Assembly (NCBI GenBank): GCA_963557065.1
Contig: CAUWCT010000006.1
Location: 1-64,000, forward strand
Source of the DNA: UMGS1370 sp963557065
Lineage (GTDB): Bacteria; Bacillota; Clostridia; Lachnospirales; Lachnospiraceae
Reading direction: 5' to 3'
Length of the DNA: 64,000 bases
This document shows, piece after piece, positions 16,262-24,494 of the stretch; positions within the stretch are counted from its first letter, which is position 1, and each line of letters opens with the position of its first letter. The notes under the pieces were generated by a model that saw nothing but the letters and a program-made list of their open reading frames with translations, did not search any database and was not told the origin of the DNA. A program made the translations under genes and the position numbers.

Positions 16262-17212
16262 ACCTTTTATTTTTCCGCCATTTACTACATAAATTCCCAG
16301 GCAGACAAAGATTAATGCCGCCAATGCCTGCAATGACAGAGCCTGGCTGGTTTCTCCCAGAAAAATGGCGGATAACAGAACTCCGAACATGGGATTCATA
16401 AAGCCAAAGACCGTTACTCTGCTCACCGGATTGTACTTTAATAAAATTCCCCAGATCGTATAGGCGGCAGCTGAAATAAATCCCATGTGCAGCAAGAGGA
16501 GGCCCGCCTCTATCCCGGAAGCATTCATCAAAGTCCCTCCTCTAATCACCCCAATCAGGCTTAAAACCGCTCCGCCTGCCATAAACTGATATCCGGACAG
16601 CATTACTACATCATATTGGGCCGAATATCTTTTTATCAGCGCTCCTGATATTGCATAGAACACCTGGGCCAGCAAAACAAATCCCTCTCCTAAAAAGGAT
16701 ACCTGAAATAAGGAACCTGTCTCTGATCCGGAAAGATTCATAATGACAATTCCGAAAAATCCCAGCAGACAGCCTACGATCTTTCGCCCTGTCAGTTTTT
16801 CATAGCGAAAAATGAGACTGGCAAATAAAATAGAGATAAATACATTGGTTCCGGTAATAATAGCCCCATGAACACCGGTCGCATGGGACAATCCCACATA
16901 GAAAAAGAAATACTGGAGAATCGTCTGAGAAAGAGCCAGATTGAGAATCGGCAGCCCTGCTTTTTCAGTAGGCACAATCCATTTTTTGCTGACAATGCTG
17001 TGGTACAAAATCACCAAAAATCCGGCCAGTACAAACCGGACTCCTGCAAACAGCAGAATTGAACCGGTATCTCTGCTCTCAATCTGAAACATCTGGTATC
17101 CTGTCTTAATAGCCGGAGTCGCGCTTCCCCACAGAAAACAGCAAAATCCGGCCAGAAGCAGCACCGTTTTCATATTTGTAAAATCAATCGTTTTCTTTGT
17201 ATTTACTGACAT
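16217..17212 (-). CDS. EamA/DMT family transporter
   Basis: Drug/metabolite-type exporter, 331 residues, with about ten predicted membrane helices in two EamA repeats (roughly 15-150 and 170-305). GSATPAIKTGY near residue 30 and FMNPMFGVLLSAIFLGE near 275 are typical. The substrate is unknown; relatives export amino acids or metabolites. The last 14 residues (VAVQSCEDLDRKKH) are encoded by the repeat fragment at 16196-16261, so the tail was probably acquired by insertion. The promoter overlaps the stop of degV. The ribosome site (AAGGGTG) is weak and distant, so an internal start at MKTVLLLAG is possible. Confidence 0.85.
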   Translation of the reverse strand: MSVNTKKTIDFTNMKTVLLLAGFCCFLWGSATPAIKTGYQMFQIESRDTGSILLFAGVRFVLAGFLVILYHSIVSKKWIVPTEKAGLPILNLALSQTILQYFFFYVGLSHATGVHGAIITGTNVFISILFASLIFRYEKLTGRKIVGCLLGFFGIVIMNLSGSETGSLFQVSFLGEGFVLLAQVFYAISGALIKRYSAQYDVVMLSGYQFMAGGAVLSLIGVIRGGTLMNASGIEAGLLLLHMGFISAAAYTIWGILLKYNPVSRVTVFGFMNPMFGVLLSAIFLGETSQALSLQALAALIFVCLGIYVVNGGKIKGVAVQSCEDLDRKKH

Positions 17213-17251
17213 TTTCTAATATTACACCCTTTCGTTCCATTTTCAGGATCA

Positions 17252-17280
17252 AGTATAGTAAAGGGTTCTCATTCTGTCAA
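17252..17280 (-). promoter_or_regulatory. Predicted promoter of the DMT transporter gene
   Basis: TTGACA (17275-17280), 17 bp, TATACT (17252-17257). The -35 hexamer overlaps the degV stop codon, so the transporter can be transcribed independently of degV. Confidence 0.75.
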
Positions 17281-18140
17281 TCTTTACAGGACACCTCCCG
17301 CTTTTTCTGATTCACAAATGCAACCGCCATGCAGTCTGTTCCCACATGAGTTCCGATTACCCCGCCTATGGGATAAAGCTTTGCCTGGTTCAATTTGTAT
17401 TTTTCCACTGTTTCTTTCATAAATTCTTCACCAATCTCCCGGTTGGAAGTAAAACCAAAGTAAACAGGAAACGATGGATCTGCTCCTCTTTCTTCCAGTT
17501 TTTCATGCAGTTTCTTTTTTCCCGCATTTCTTCCCCGAACCTTTGCAATAAGCTTTAAAATTTTATCTTCCAGAATAATGACCGGTTTAATCCCTAACAC
17601 GTTGCCAAAGGCTGCCAACGCCGCCGGTATTCTGCCTCCCTTTTTCAAATATGTTAGGGTGTCTACCAACCCGCACGCAGTAATCTGATCCCTCACTTCT
17701 TCTAATTTTTCCGCAATTTCTTCTGCAGAAATCTCAGCATTTCTCAATTTAACCGCATATTCTACCAGAATACGCTGGCCTATCACTGCCTGTCTGGAAT
17801 CTACAATAAAGATCCTGTCATACTCGCTGATGTCCTTTGCAGTACGAGCTGCGCCAATGGTTCCGCTTAACCCGCTGGAGAGAGTAATCACCAGCACATC
17901 ATCCCCGTTTTCCTTTGCACGCTCAAACTGTTCCAAATAAGCCTGTGGAGAGGGCTGGCTGGTTTGCGGAAGTTTATTCGCTTTTTCCAGTCTCTCGTAA
18001 AATGTAAGGAAATCCTGCTCTGTCATTTGTGGGCATTCTCCATCTTCAAACTGAATCCTCAGCGGCACCACATGGATTCCCATCTCTTCTGCTTCTTTTT
18101 CGGTAATGTCAGATGCCGAATCTGTAATAATCTGAATCAT
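17277..18140 (-). CDS. DegV family fatty-acid-binding protein
   Basis: Cytosolic DegV/FakB-type protein, 287 residues, which in characterised members binds a fatty acid for the FakA kinase. Starts MIQIITDSASDIT, the family N-terminus; TSQPSPQAYLEQF, ITLSSGLSGT and the C-terminal IGGVIGTHVGTDCMAVAF are all diagnostic. ATG at 18140 has AAAGGAGGAACGT upstream. A long in-frame extension into the methyltransferase gene is rejected. No fakA is nearby. Confidence 0.93.
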   Translation of the reverse strand: MIQIITDSASDITEKEAEEMGIHVVPLRIQFEDGECPQMTEQDFLTFYERLEKANKLPQTSQPSPQAYLEQFERAKENGDDVLVITLSSGLSGTIGAARTAKDISEYDRIFIVDSRQAVIGQRILVEYAVKLRNAEISAEEIAEKLEEVRDQITACGLVDTLTYLKKGGRIPAALAAFGNVLGIKPVIILEDKILKLIAKVRGRNAGKKKLHEKLEERGADPSFPVYFGFTSNREIGEEFMKETVEKYKLNQAKLYPIGGVIGTHVGTDCMAVAFVNQKKREVSCKD

Positions 18141-18210
18141 ACGTTCCTCCTTTGTATGCAATTCGCCATATGATTCCTCTATGGCGATACGATTATAACT
18201 TCTGACTACT

Positions 18211-18239
18211 ATTGTAGGAAGAAAGCAGAAAAAGTTCAA
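18211..18239 (-). promoter_or_regulatory. Predicted promoter of degV
   Basis: TTGAAC (18234-18239), 17-bp spacer, TACAAT (18211-18216), 71 bp before the degV start. Confidence 0.65.
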
Positions 18240-18252
18240 TAAAACGGCTCCG

Positions 18253-19104
18253 TCATTTTTGTTGTGTGAATATATTTTTTTGCTTTCCCATCTCCCAAAA
18301 TGCAACTGCAGATGCGGCGGCCACATTGAGAGAATCCACTCCATGAAACATGGGAATACGAACTGTATAATCACTGCCGGCTATGGTTTCCTCACAAAGT
18401 CCCTCTCCCTCTGTGCCCAAAATCACTGCCAGTTTTTCTGCTCCTTTAAGAGCCGGATGGTCAATGGATACGGAATCATCTTTAAGGGCCATGGATGCGG
18501 TCTGAAATCCCAGTTCATTTAAAAAAGCCAATCCCTGTCCAGGCCAGGATATCTGTTTTTCATCAAAAAATGTCCATGGAATCTGGAAAACCGCTCCCAT
18601 ACTGACTCTTGCGGCTCTCCGATACAGAGGATCGCTGCACCCGGGCGTCAAAATCACGCCGTCCATTCCCAAAGCGGCGGCGGATCGGAAAATCGCACCT
18701 ATATTGGCAGGATTCATCACATTTTCCAGTACCACTATCCGGGACGCCTCTTCACATAGATATTTAACATCCGAAAGCTTCCTGCGGCGCATGGCGCACA
18801 AAAGGCCGCGGGTCAGCTGAAAACCTGTCAGTCTTGTCAAAACATCAAACTCTGCCGTATACACCGGAATCCCACTGCATCTGGCAAGGAGTCCTTTTGC
18901 CTCTCCCTCTATCTGTCCTGTTTCCATCAGGATAGACACCGGCTCGTATCCGGCGTTTAAAGCCCTCTCAATCACCTTGGGGCTTTCTGCCAGAAAAAGT
19001 CCCGGCTCCGGCTCATAGTAATGACGCAGCTGGTTTTCCGAAAGGCGCGCATACACATCCAGTTCCAGTGCGTCAAACTCTGTAATTTGAATTGTTTCTG
19101 TCAT
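18253..19104 (-). CDS. TrmH/SpoU family RNA methyltransferase
   Basis: SPOUT-class 2'-O-ribose methyltransferase acting on rRNA or tRNA, 283 residues. An N-terminal substrate-binding domain (to about 115) is followed by the knot: motif 1 NPANIGAIFRSAAALGMD, motif 2 LAVILGTEGEGL and motif 3 VRIPMFHGVDSLNVAAASA with the expected SAM-binding Asn. Which nucleotide is modified cannot be said. It follows the coiled-coil gene by 17 bp and may share its promoter. Confidence 0.92.
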   Translation of the reverse strand: MTETIQITEFDALELDVYARLSENQLRHYYEPEPGLFLAESPKVIERALNAGYEPVSILMETGQIEGEAKGLLARCSGIPVYTAEFDVLTRLTGFQLTRGLLCAMRRRKLSDVKYLCEEASRIVVLENVMNPANIGAIFRSAAALGMDGVILTPGCSDPLYRRAARVSMGAVFQIPWTFFDEKQISWPGQGLAFLNELGFQTASMALKDDSVSIDHPALKGAEKLAVILGTEGEGLCEETIAGSDYTVRIPMFHGVDSLNVAAASAVAFWEMGKQKNIFTQQK

Positions 19105-19121
19105 GGCTTTCTTCTGTCTCC

Positions 19122-20057
19122 TTATAATTCCAGCACCAGCTGCTCTAAACGGTTTCTCTGATTTTCTATTTCTGACACCAGCTTTTTATCCATCATACTC
19201 AGATGGTTTAAAACACGTTCCACCTGACTTTTAATTTTCTCTGTCTCTCTTTGGGAATCATTGATTTTACTCATAACAGTCCAGTCCACAAAGAATCCGT
19301 CAAAAAACCAGTCTGCGAAACGCAAAAATCCGTCTATCCGGACGGTTAGATCGGCTGAAATCTGAATATCTGCCAATTCTGTCTGAAACCGGCGCAGATC
19401 TGTCTGAAGTTCCTCCACCTGTCTTTGGGCATCGTCTAATTCACTGTGTTTTGCCATATCCGTCCAAAGGCTTCCGCCTATCATATCCCATGTACTCCAA
19501 CTTTGGGCATTTTTTAAGCTGGCGCAGATGTTTTCTGTTGTGCGCAGAGCATTTCTCCCGGCAGCGACTGCTTCTTTTATTTCCTTTCTCTGTCCCTCCA
19601 GATACCCGATTCGCTCCTCTGTGCGAAAGATTTCTTCTGCTGTCAGACTGCCGGACAGCCGGATTTGCCGGCACTTTTCTTCCAATGTTTTCCGGTACTC
19701 CTGTTCACACCCCATAAGCGGAGAAAGAACTGCCTGAATTGTTCCTATTTCTTCTTCAATTCTGTCCAGTTCTGCTTTTGCAGTATTCAATTTTACCCTG
19801 GCCGCATAGGCTTCTGCCTTTTCTTTATCTAATTTTTCCCCTTTTTTTCCAATAACGGCATAGTAGAATGCCGAAAGACTATATCCCTCCAGCTTTTCCA
19901 CATCCTGCTCTTCCCTGGCAGTCTCCCTCGTCAGTCTCCTTACCTGTTCCTGTAATGTCTCTCTCTGCTTTCTCAGTTCTGCAAGTTTAGATTCCAAACG
20001 TTTCTTATAAACTGTTTGTTCCTGAAGTTCTCTTAATTTTTTATCATAACTGTTCAT
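19122..20057 (-). CDS. Coiled-coil protein of unknown function
   Basis: A 311-residue protein, mostly long coiled coil (about 1-60, 75-110, 135-170, 205-235 and 270-310), rich in Glu, Lys, Arg and Leu. No signal peptide or membrane helix. A conserved-looking non-coil element sits near 185-205 (WSTWDMIGGSLWTDMAKHSE), with another around 240-262 rich in Trp/Phe (FLRFADWFFDGFFVDW). I do not recognise a named family, though similar proteins with the WD-GG-KH block occur as hypotheticals in Firmicutes. It has its own promoter and heads a unit with the RNA methyltransferase. Confidence 0.8.
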   Translation of the reverse strand: MNSYDKKLRELQEQTVYKKRLESKLAELRKQRETLQEQVRRLTRETAREEQDVEKLEGYSLSAFYYAVIGKKGEKLDKEKAEAYAARVKLNTAKAELDRIEEEIGTIQAVLSPLMGCEQEYRKTLEEKCRQIRLSGSLTAEEIFRTEERIGYLEGQRKEIKEAVAAGRNALRTTENICASLKNAQSWSTWDMIGGSLWTDMAKHSELDDAQRQVEELQTDLRRFQTELADIQISADLTVRIDGFLRFADWFFDGFFVDWTVMSKINDSQRETEKIKSQVERVLNHLSMMDKKLVSEIENQRNRLEQLVLEL

Positions 20058-20321
20058 ATACTCCCCTCCTCCTGTACCATACCAAAGAGGAGATTCTATG
20101 TCAACTAAAGATTTGTCCGGATGCTGAATTATTGTAACAGAAAAAACGGATCACTGTCTCTTTGTGGAGAAATACCGCCACAGTCTCTTAAATCTTCTTT
20201 TATACCGTCTTGCAAGGGAAAATCGGATGATAAATCCGGTAAGAACAGAACAAATGAATTGCACAGATTATGAATGACCAGCGACTGTTACCTTAACCTG
20301 GTTGATAAAAAACATGGAAAT
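20058..20321. other. 264-bp intergenic region with promoter
   Basis: On the minus strand TTGACA (20099-20104), 17 bp and TATGGT (20076-20081) form a good promoter for the coiled-coil gene, whose ribosome site is GGAGGAGGGGAG. The rest shows no supported gene. A short open stretch (20130-20250, minus) is rich in Arg/Lys/aromatic codons and could be eroded coding sequence, but it lacks a start and is not annotated. Confidence 0.6.
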
Positions 20322-20669
20322 TTATATGGGGGGCCGCTGATTAGACTGCTCCCTCTGCATACACTCCAAAAGCATTTCAATCATTTCCCGCGGATACAGG
20401 GGCAGGTGAACCGGAATCTGCAGTGTCTTTTCCAGATATTCCCTGCCGCCTGCCACTAAAAAGGCGTCCCGCACCGTCCTCAGATTCTTTTCCAGATTGG
20501 ATATGCTCTCGCCCCTCTGGCAGGCAACCGGAATATAAATCCGCTCCCGAATGTGTACCAGACGCCCCTCGTCTTCCTTCGCCATCTCCAGGCAGGCCAG
20601 CAAAATCCCATAGCCTTTATACCCCTTCAAAAGGGGAAAATTATTTAAAATCTCTTCCCCAGTCTTCAT
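20322..20669 (-). CDS. Free-standing Spo0A C-terminal-like DNA-binding domain
   Basis: A 115-residue protein whose whole length resembles the effector domain of Spo0A. FPLLKGYKGYGILLACLEMA corresponds to the Spo0A HIKGY helix, IYIPVACQRGESISNLEKNL to the LYPDIAKKF..TTASRVERAI recognition region, and YPREMIEMLLECMQ to the last helix. There is no receiver domain or phospho-acceptor Asp. It may bind 0A-box-like DNA or act as a modulator. The alignment is from memory. No obvious operon partner: it lies 264 bp from the next gene downstream. Confidence 0.6.
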   Translation of the reverse strand: MKTGEEILNNFPLLKGYKGYGILLACLEMAKEDEGRLVHIRERIYIPVACQRGESISNLEKNLRTVRDAFLVAGGREYLEKTLQIPVHLPLYPREMIEMLLECMQREQSNQRPPI

Positions 20670-20806
20670 AAAACCCCTCCCTTTTGTTAAACTTTTCCCT
20701 GCCAGTATACACCATAATCCTCTATTTCGGAAAAATTAGACTTTTTTAGCCAAAAATAAACCTACTTGTTCTTAAAAAAAGACAATTTTAATAGATTTTA
20801 ACGCAA

Positions 20807-20843
20807 TAAAAAATGCCTCCCATAATTTTCATTACAGAAGGCA
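20807..20843 (-). terminator. Intrinsic terminator after the DUF1292 gene
   Basis: A 13-bp stem with a GAAA tetraloop (TGCCTTCTGTAAT GAAA ATTATGGGAGGCA, two wobble pairs and one G-U) followed by TTTTTT on the minus strand. Confidence 0.85.
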
Positions 20844-20862
20844 AGAGGTTCTGTCCTATGAA

Positions 20863-21189
20863 TTAATCATCTAATTCATCTTCCCCTACGATCTCATCGT
20901 ATTCTTCTTCATCCAGTAATTCGTCAAAGGCATCTGCAACCATCTCATACTCGTCATCGTCTTCAATATTTTCCAGATTGGGAGTGCCGTCCTCTGTCTC
21001 GCTGTAGCGGTACAGGAATACTTCTCCTTCTTCTGTATCCTGGCTTTCCATAGGCAGCAGTGCAATATAATCTTTATCTCCTGCCTGGAAAATGGTAAGA
21101 ACGATACACTCCAGCTCCGAATCATCCTCCAATGTCAGAGTTACTGTCATTTCTTCCTGTTCTTCCATCTTGTTTAAATCCTCTGCCAT
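20863..21189 (-). CDS. DUF1292 domain protein
   Basis: Small acidic protein, 108 residues, of the DUF1292/YrzB family, which is widespread in Firmicutes with unknown role. The pattern VTLTLEDDSELECIVLTIF...YIALLPMES..GEVFLYRYSE is the family core; the C-terminus is a run of Asp/Glu (EEEYDEIVGEDELDD). The gene is flanked by its own promoter and terminator, so it is monocistronic. Confidence 0.88.
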   Translation of the reverse strand: MAEDLNKMEEQEEMTVTLTLEDDSELECIVLTIFQAGDKDYIALLPMESQDTEEGEVFLYRYSETEDGTPNLENIEDDDEYEMVADAFDELLDEEEYDEIVGEDELDD

Positions 21190-21218
21190 TTCCTACACCT
21201 CTCTTTTCATAAGAATCT

Positions 21219-21294
21219 GTCTTGCTGTCCCGGCAAGACTGCACCTGATATAAGTGCCTAACGATAATTTATCAGACTCTGGAATAAAAAGCAA
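21219..21294 (-). promoter_or_regulatory. Promoter and leader hairpin of the DUF1292 gene
   Basis: TTGCTT (21289-21294), 17 bp, TAAATT (21266-21271). In the leader, a perfect 7-bp inverted repeat GTCTTGC/GCAAGAC (21219-21239) precedes the ribosome site AGAGAGG without a T run, so it is a possible RNA element and not a terminator. Confidence 0.45.
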
Positions 21295-21299
21295 GAGAT

Positions 21300-21890
21300 T
21301 TATGATTTTCTCAAAGTTCCCTGCTCAACGTGTTTCTGAATAATCCGATCCGTTACTTCAAATAAAATCTCCGATCCTTCTTTCGTGCGTCCCTGACGTC
21401 TATAGACCTGGTCTGCACCAACGCCATGCTCTTTCCAGTCTGTTCCTCCATTGCTGTCATTTAAAAGAAGGGGCTGTAAATTGTCCATGGCTCTGGCAAA
21501 CTTTGCCTCTGGACTCTCGCATTTTTCAAATTCCTCGAATAAGCCGGTTAATTCTTCTTTCTGATCCTCCGGAAGCATGGAATACAGTTTTTCTTTTGCA
21601 GCTTCCTCCCTTGCCTTTTGGGTCTTTTTGGCCTCTTCATCGTAGGCGTAGGTATCCCCCGCTTCAATCTCTACAAGATCATGAATTAAACACATTACCA
21701 TGACCTTGGTAATATCGATCTCCTCATTGGAATACTCTCTTAACAAATACGCCATAACTGCCATATGCCAGGCATGTTCTGCATCGTTTTCATTTCTTCC
21801 ATGACCGGATAAATGAGTCTGCCGGAAAATGTTCTTTTCTTTATCAATCTCCAGCGCAAATTTCAGCTGCTGTTTTAATCTGTCATTCAT
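21300..21890 (-). CDS. HD domain phosphohydrolase (YfbR/HDDC2 type)
   Basis: Metal-dependent phosphohydrolase, 196 residues. Ligands are visible as ENDAEHAWHMAVM (His), CLIHDLVEIEAGDTYAYD (HD pair) and ARAMDNLQPLLLND (Asp). YfbR-like members are 5'-deoxynucleotidases, so it may clean up dNMPs. ATG at 21890 overlaps the end of the preceding small membrane protein gene by 8 bp, a sign of translational coupling. Confidence 0.88.
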   Translation of the reverse strand: MNDRLKQQLKFALEIDKEKNIFRQTHLSGHGRNENDAEHAWHMAVMAYLLREYSNEEIDITKVMVMCLIHDLVEIEAGDTYAYDEEAKKTQKAREEAAKEKLYSMLPEDQKEELTGLFEEFEKCESPEAKFARAMDNLQPLLLNDSNGGTDWKEHGVGADQVYRRQGRTKEGSEILFEVTDRIIQKHVEQGTLRKS

Positions 21891-22056
21891 TCCTTATGCC
21901 CCCATTTTCCCTTCTCTGGCCAATCTCGCCATAGGCTTCCAGAATCCCTTTTTTCACCGCTTTTTTAACCACTACATAAAGCAGAAAAAAGAACAAGGCT
22001 GCCATTCCTATTTGCACCAACGGGGCTAAAAGCCAGAATGCAAATGTCATATCCAT
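21883..22056 (-). CDS. Small single-span membrane protein
   Basis: A 57-residue open frame beginning MDMTFAFWLLAPLVQIGMAA. It has one hydrophobic helix (about residues 5-30), then a basic stretch (VVKKAVKKGILEAYGEIGQ) and a short polar tail. The ribosome site AGGAGGGGAGGTAAGG is strong. The stop (21883-21885) overlaps the HD gene start. The helix-KKAVKKGI layout recalls small DUF6019-like proteins of clostridia. Function unknown; its position suggests it is co-translated with the HD phosphohydrolase. Confidence 0.75.
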   Translation of the reverse strand: MDMTFAFWLLAPLVQIGMAALFFFLLYVVVKKAVKKGILEAYGEIGQRRENGGIRNE

Positions 22057-22073
22057 CTTCCTTACCTCCCCTC

Positions 22074-22418
22074 CTACAGTTCTTTCCAGATTTCTTCCTT
22101 AAACCCTACCAACACCTTATCGCCGTCTACTGCAATGGGACGTTTTACCAGCATGCCGTCGCTGGCTAAAAGGGTTATCTGTTCCTCTTCTGACAATTCT
22201 GCCAGGCGATCTTTTAATCCCAATTCTCTATACTTCTGTCCGCTGGTATTAAAAAACTTTTTCAGCGGCAGACCACTTTTCTGATACCATGCGCGAATTT
22301 CTTCTGCACTTGGACGTTCCTCTCCAATGTGACGCGCCTCATACGAAATTCCCTGGGCATCCAGCCATTTTTTAGCCTTTTGGCAAGTGCTGCACTTTGG
22401 ATACCATAAAAATAACAT
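22074..22418 (-). CDS. Spx/ArsC (YffB-like) family protein
   Basis: Thioredoxin-fold protein, 114 residues, with a CSTC motif at residues 9-12 and ending in the conserved KRPIAVDGDKVLVGFKEEIW. Members are glutaredoxin-like arsenate reductases or Spx-type transcription modulators. The CxxC plus the PLKKFFNTSG segment fits the broad ArsC/Spx family; neither an arsenic operon nor the full Spx signature is present, so the precise role is open. Confidence 0.87.
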   Translation of the reverse strand: MLFLWYPKCSTCQKAKKWLDAQGISYEARHIGEERPSAEEIRAWYQKSGLPLKKFFNTSGQKYRELGLKDRLAELSEEEQITLLASDGMLVKRPIAVDGDKVLVGFKEEIWKEL

Positions 22419-22440
22419 GTCCGGTTCCTCCTTTTCTTTC

Positions 22441-23253
22441 CTAAACCATTGACCGGTACTCCTGCTTCCACTTTTTTACCAGTTTTGCAGCGCCGGCCAT
22501 TCTCTTATCCGGTTCCTGTTCAAACAGGCCCTCCAGCTTTAAAATTCCTTCTGAACTTTTCGCCCTCTCGCCTGCTTCCTCAATCTCTTTTTCCCATTTT
22601 TCCTTCTGCATCTCATTTACCGGCGGAAGGCGGTAATTCTTCCCTGTTATTCCCTCCCCAGTCCGGCTTAAATAATACATTCGTTTTAACACATCTTCGC
22701 TTTTACAGCATTCATAGGCTTTTGAAAAAGAGGTCCAGGCTTTTGAAAACTGAAACATCCTGGCCTGGGCACAGCCCAGACTGGTCCAGACTTTTTCCAG
22801 CAGTTCATCTGTTACCGCCCCGCCTTTGGGAAGTTCCAGGATTTTCTCATAAATGGCTGCCGCTTTTCCATATTGTTTGCGGAAAAACAGATCATTTCCC
22901 TTCTGTCGGGCATACTCTGCTCCCGGAAGTTTTCGCAGCGATGCCACTTCATGGCGGAATTGGGTTTGCTCTGACGAAGAACAATATCCGCATTCAGACA
23001 AAATGAGAAACAACATCTGGTCGCTGTCTCCTTTTTTTCCCATCCACTTATCCAGCCTGGCCGCCAACGCTTCCATATCCAGTTCCTCCCGGATAAATGC
23101 TGTCAGATGTTCATCCACAAATCCATCCATTACAAACAGAGGATTGTGACAAATCACATAGCTAAGTTCTGCAGAAGACCAGATTCTGACTCCCAATGCT
23201 TCTATATAGTAGGGATTTTTCACCGGCTCCTGCCGGCAGACCATCAGGCTCAT
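22441..23253 (-). CDS. TPR-like partner protein of the DUF5716/DUF5717 locus
   Basis: A 270-residue soluble protein with no named domain that I recognise. Residues 1-110 are predicted mixed (MSLMVCRQEPVKNPYYIE...). Residues 112-200 look like two or three tetratricopeptide-type helical hairpins (AEYARQKGNDLFFRKQYGKA..IYEKILELP; VWTSLGCAQARMFQFSKAWTSFSKAYECC). The tail is helical and charged. The start overlaps the DUF5716 stop in an ATGA (23250-23253), so the two are translated together. A scaffold or client adaptor for the Hsp70-like DUF5716 protein is a reasonable inference. Confidence 0.75.
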   Translation of the reverse strand: MSLMVCRQEPVKNPYYIEALGVRIWSSAELSYVICHNPLFVMDGFVDEHLTAFIREELDMEALAARLDKWMGKKGDSDQMLFLILSECGYCSSSEQTQFRHEVASLRKLPGAEYARQKGNDLFFRKQYGKAAAIYEKILELPKGGAVTDELLEKVWTSLGCAQARMFQFSKAWTSFSKAYECCKSEDVLKRMYYLSRTGEGITGKNYRLPPVNEMQKEKWEKEIEEAGERAKSSEGILKLEGLFEQEPDKRMAGAAKLVKKWKQEYRSMV

Positions 23254-24470
23254 AATCTCACCTCCCGGCGCACGATAACGCCGCTTGCCGGAAATAATTC
23301 TCCAAATCCCTTATCCCGGACCGCTACTGCCATAGTAGACTCATCTAAAAATCCAATGCTTACCTGGATTCTGGTAGTCCATGCCGGGCGATCCGGAAAG
23401 TCTTCTAAAGAAATGGAAATTTTCCGGCTTTTTTTTGGGTCCATAGGCGTAATCAAAAATTCAATCTTTTTATCCCCGTCCATGAAGAAATCCATACTGG
23501 TCCGGCACTCATACCAGTTTTCTCCTGCTCCCGCAATTACCAGCTGATTTTTTCTCTCTTTATAAAGAATCTCCATAGAAACCGTATATTTCAGCCGCCC
23601 CTCACAGATGCAGGTAAAGGCATGTTTTCCGTTTCCCTGTTTGTAATCAGCTCCGCGAAAAGCTGCGCCTTTGGCAAACAGCGCATCTTCCCCATATATC
23701 TTTCTTCTACGGCTGATCAGTTTCATAAACTCCGGCGCCCAGTCCTGCCGCTCAAATCCCTTTCCCGACAAAATAATGGCAGAAAACAATTTGTGTTCCA
23801 AAAGCCGGCTGCCGCAGGAGCACAAAATCTTGTCAGCCAGCTTTGTCCCTGAAGAGGTCTCTAAAATATCCAGATCAAAGCTTTCCGCCAAAATCTCGCT
23901 TTCCGCCACTACCATCATCTTCTGGAGCCCCCGCTGTACTTTCAGTTCATAGTAGGAAAGGCAGTCTTCAGACAGATCAAAGACTCCTACCTGACTGCGC
24001 CAGATATCTTTTTTCTGATTTAAAATGTAGTAAACAAAACTTTCCTCGCGGCTTACAATATGAACGTTTTCTCTGGCAATTCCCAAATAGTCGGCGCAGT
24101 ACAAAAAGCTGTCCATCATGTTTCGCCGGATCTTGGGCAGGGTTATCACCAGTTGATCGATTTCTTCATCCCCAAATTCTGCCATGGGAAGCTTCAGCAC
24201 TCTGTCCATATAAAATTCCAAAAGCTGCAATGCCTCGTATTTTACCCCGTCAATAGTGGCAGTTCCCTGTCTGGATACCAGATTTAACAGCTTATCCACC
24301 ATCACTCCGTTTCCCACCAGATTACAGGCGTAGGCTTCCTCACCTACATGCCACTCTTCTCCATTCTTTACCCGGCAGATAATGGTGGGAAACGTCCATA
24401 TCTTTTCCTTTTCGTAACAGCTTAATTGGGTGTAGGCATCGCACAAATCCAACCCGATTATTAATCCCAT
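23250..24470 (-). CDS. DUF5716 family Hsp70/actin-like protein
   Basis: A 406-residue protein starting MGLIIGLDLCDAYTQL, which resembles the first phosphate loop of the actin/Hsp70 ATPase fold. VITLPKIRRNMMDSFLYCADYLGI and VSREESFVYYILN follow the layout of an Hsp70 nucleotide-binding domain; the later GVFDLSEDCLSYYEL is in phosphate-2 position. No substrate-binding domain like DnaK's is present: the C-terminal 130 residues are a beta-rich region (ITPMDPKKSRKISISLEDFP). Found beside DUF5717 in Lachnospiraceae. Function unknown; possibly a nucleotide-gated assembly factor. Confidence 0.75.
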   Translation of the reverse strand: MGLIIGLDLCDAYTQLSCYEKEKIWTFPTIICRVKNGEEWHVGEEAYACNLVGNGVMVDKLLNLVSRQGTATIDGVKYEALQLLEFYMDRVLKLPMAEFGDEEIDQLVITLPKIRRNMMDSFLYCADYLGIARENVHIVSREESFVYYILNQKKDIWRSQVGVFDLSEDCLSYYELKVQRGLQKMMVVAESEILAESFDLDILETSSGTKLADKILCSCGSRLLEHKLFSAIILSGKGFERQDWAPEFMKLISRRRKIYGEDALFAKGAAFRGADYKQGNGKHAFTCICEGRLKYTVSMEILYKERKNQLVIAGAGENWYECRTSMDFFMDGDKKIEFLITPMDPKKSRKISISLEDFPDRPAWTTRIQVSIGFLDESTMAVAVRDKGFGELFPASGVIVRREVRL

Positions 24471-24494
24471 AGTTCTCCTCTATCTTCACCTGAT

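Noticed and set aside
18141..18374. Upstream extension of DegV overlapping the RNA methyltransferase
   Set aside because: The extra 78 residues contain the degV promoter and do not resemble DegV N-termini.
20130..20250. Short basic open stretch upstream of the coiled-coil gene
   Set aside because: No start codon with a ribosome site and an internal stop; at most eroded sequence.
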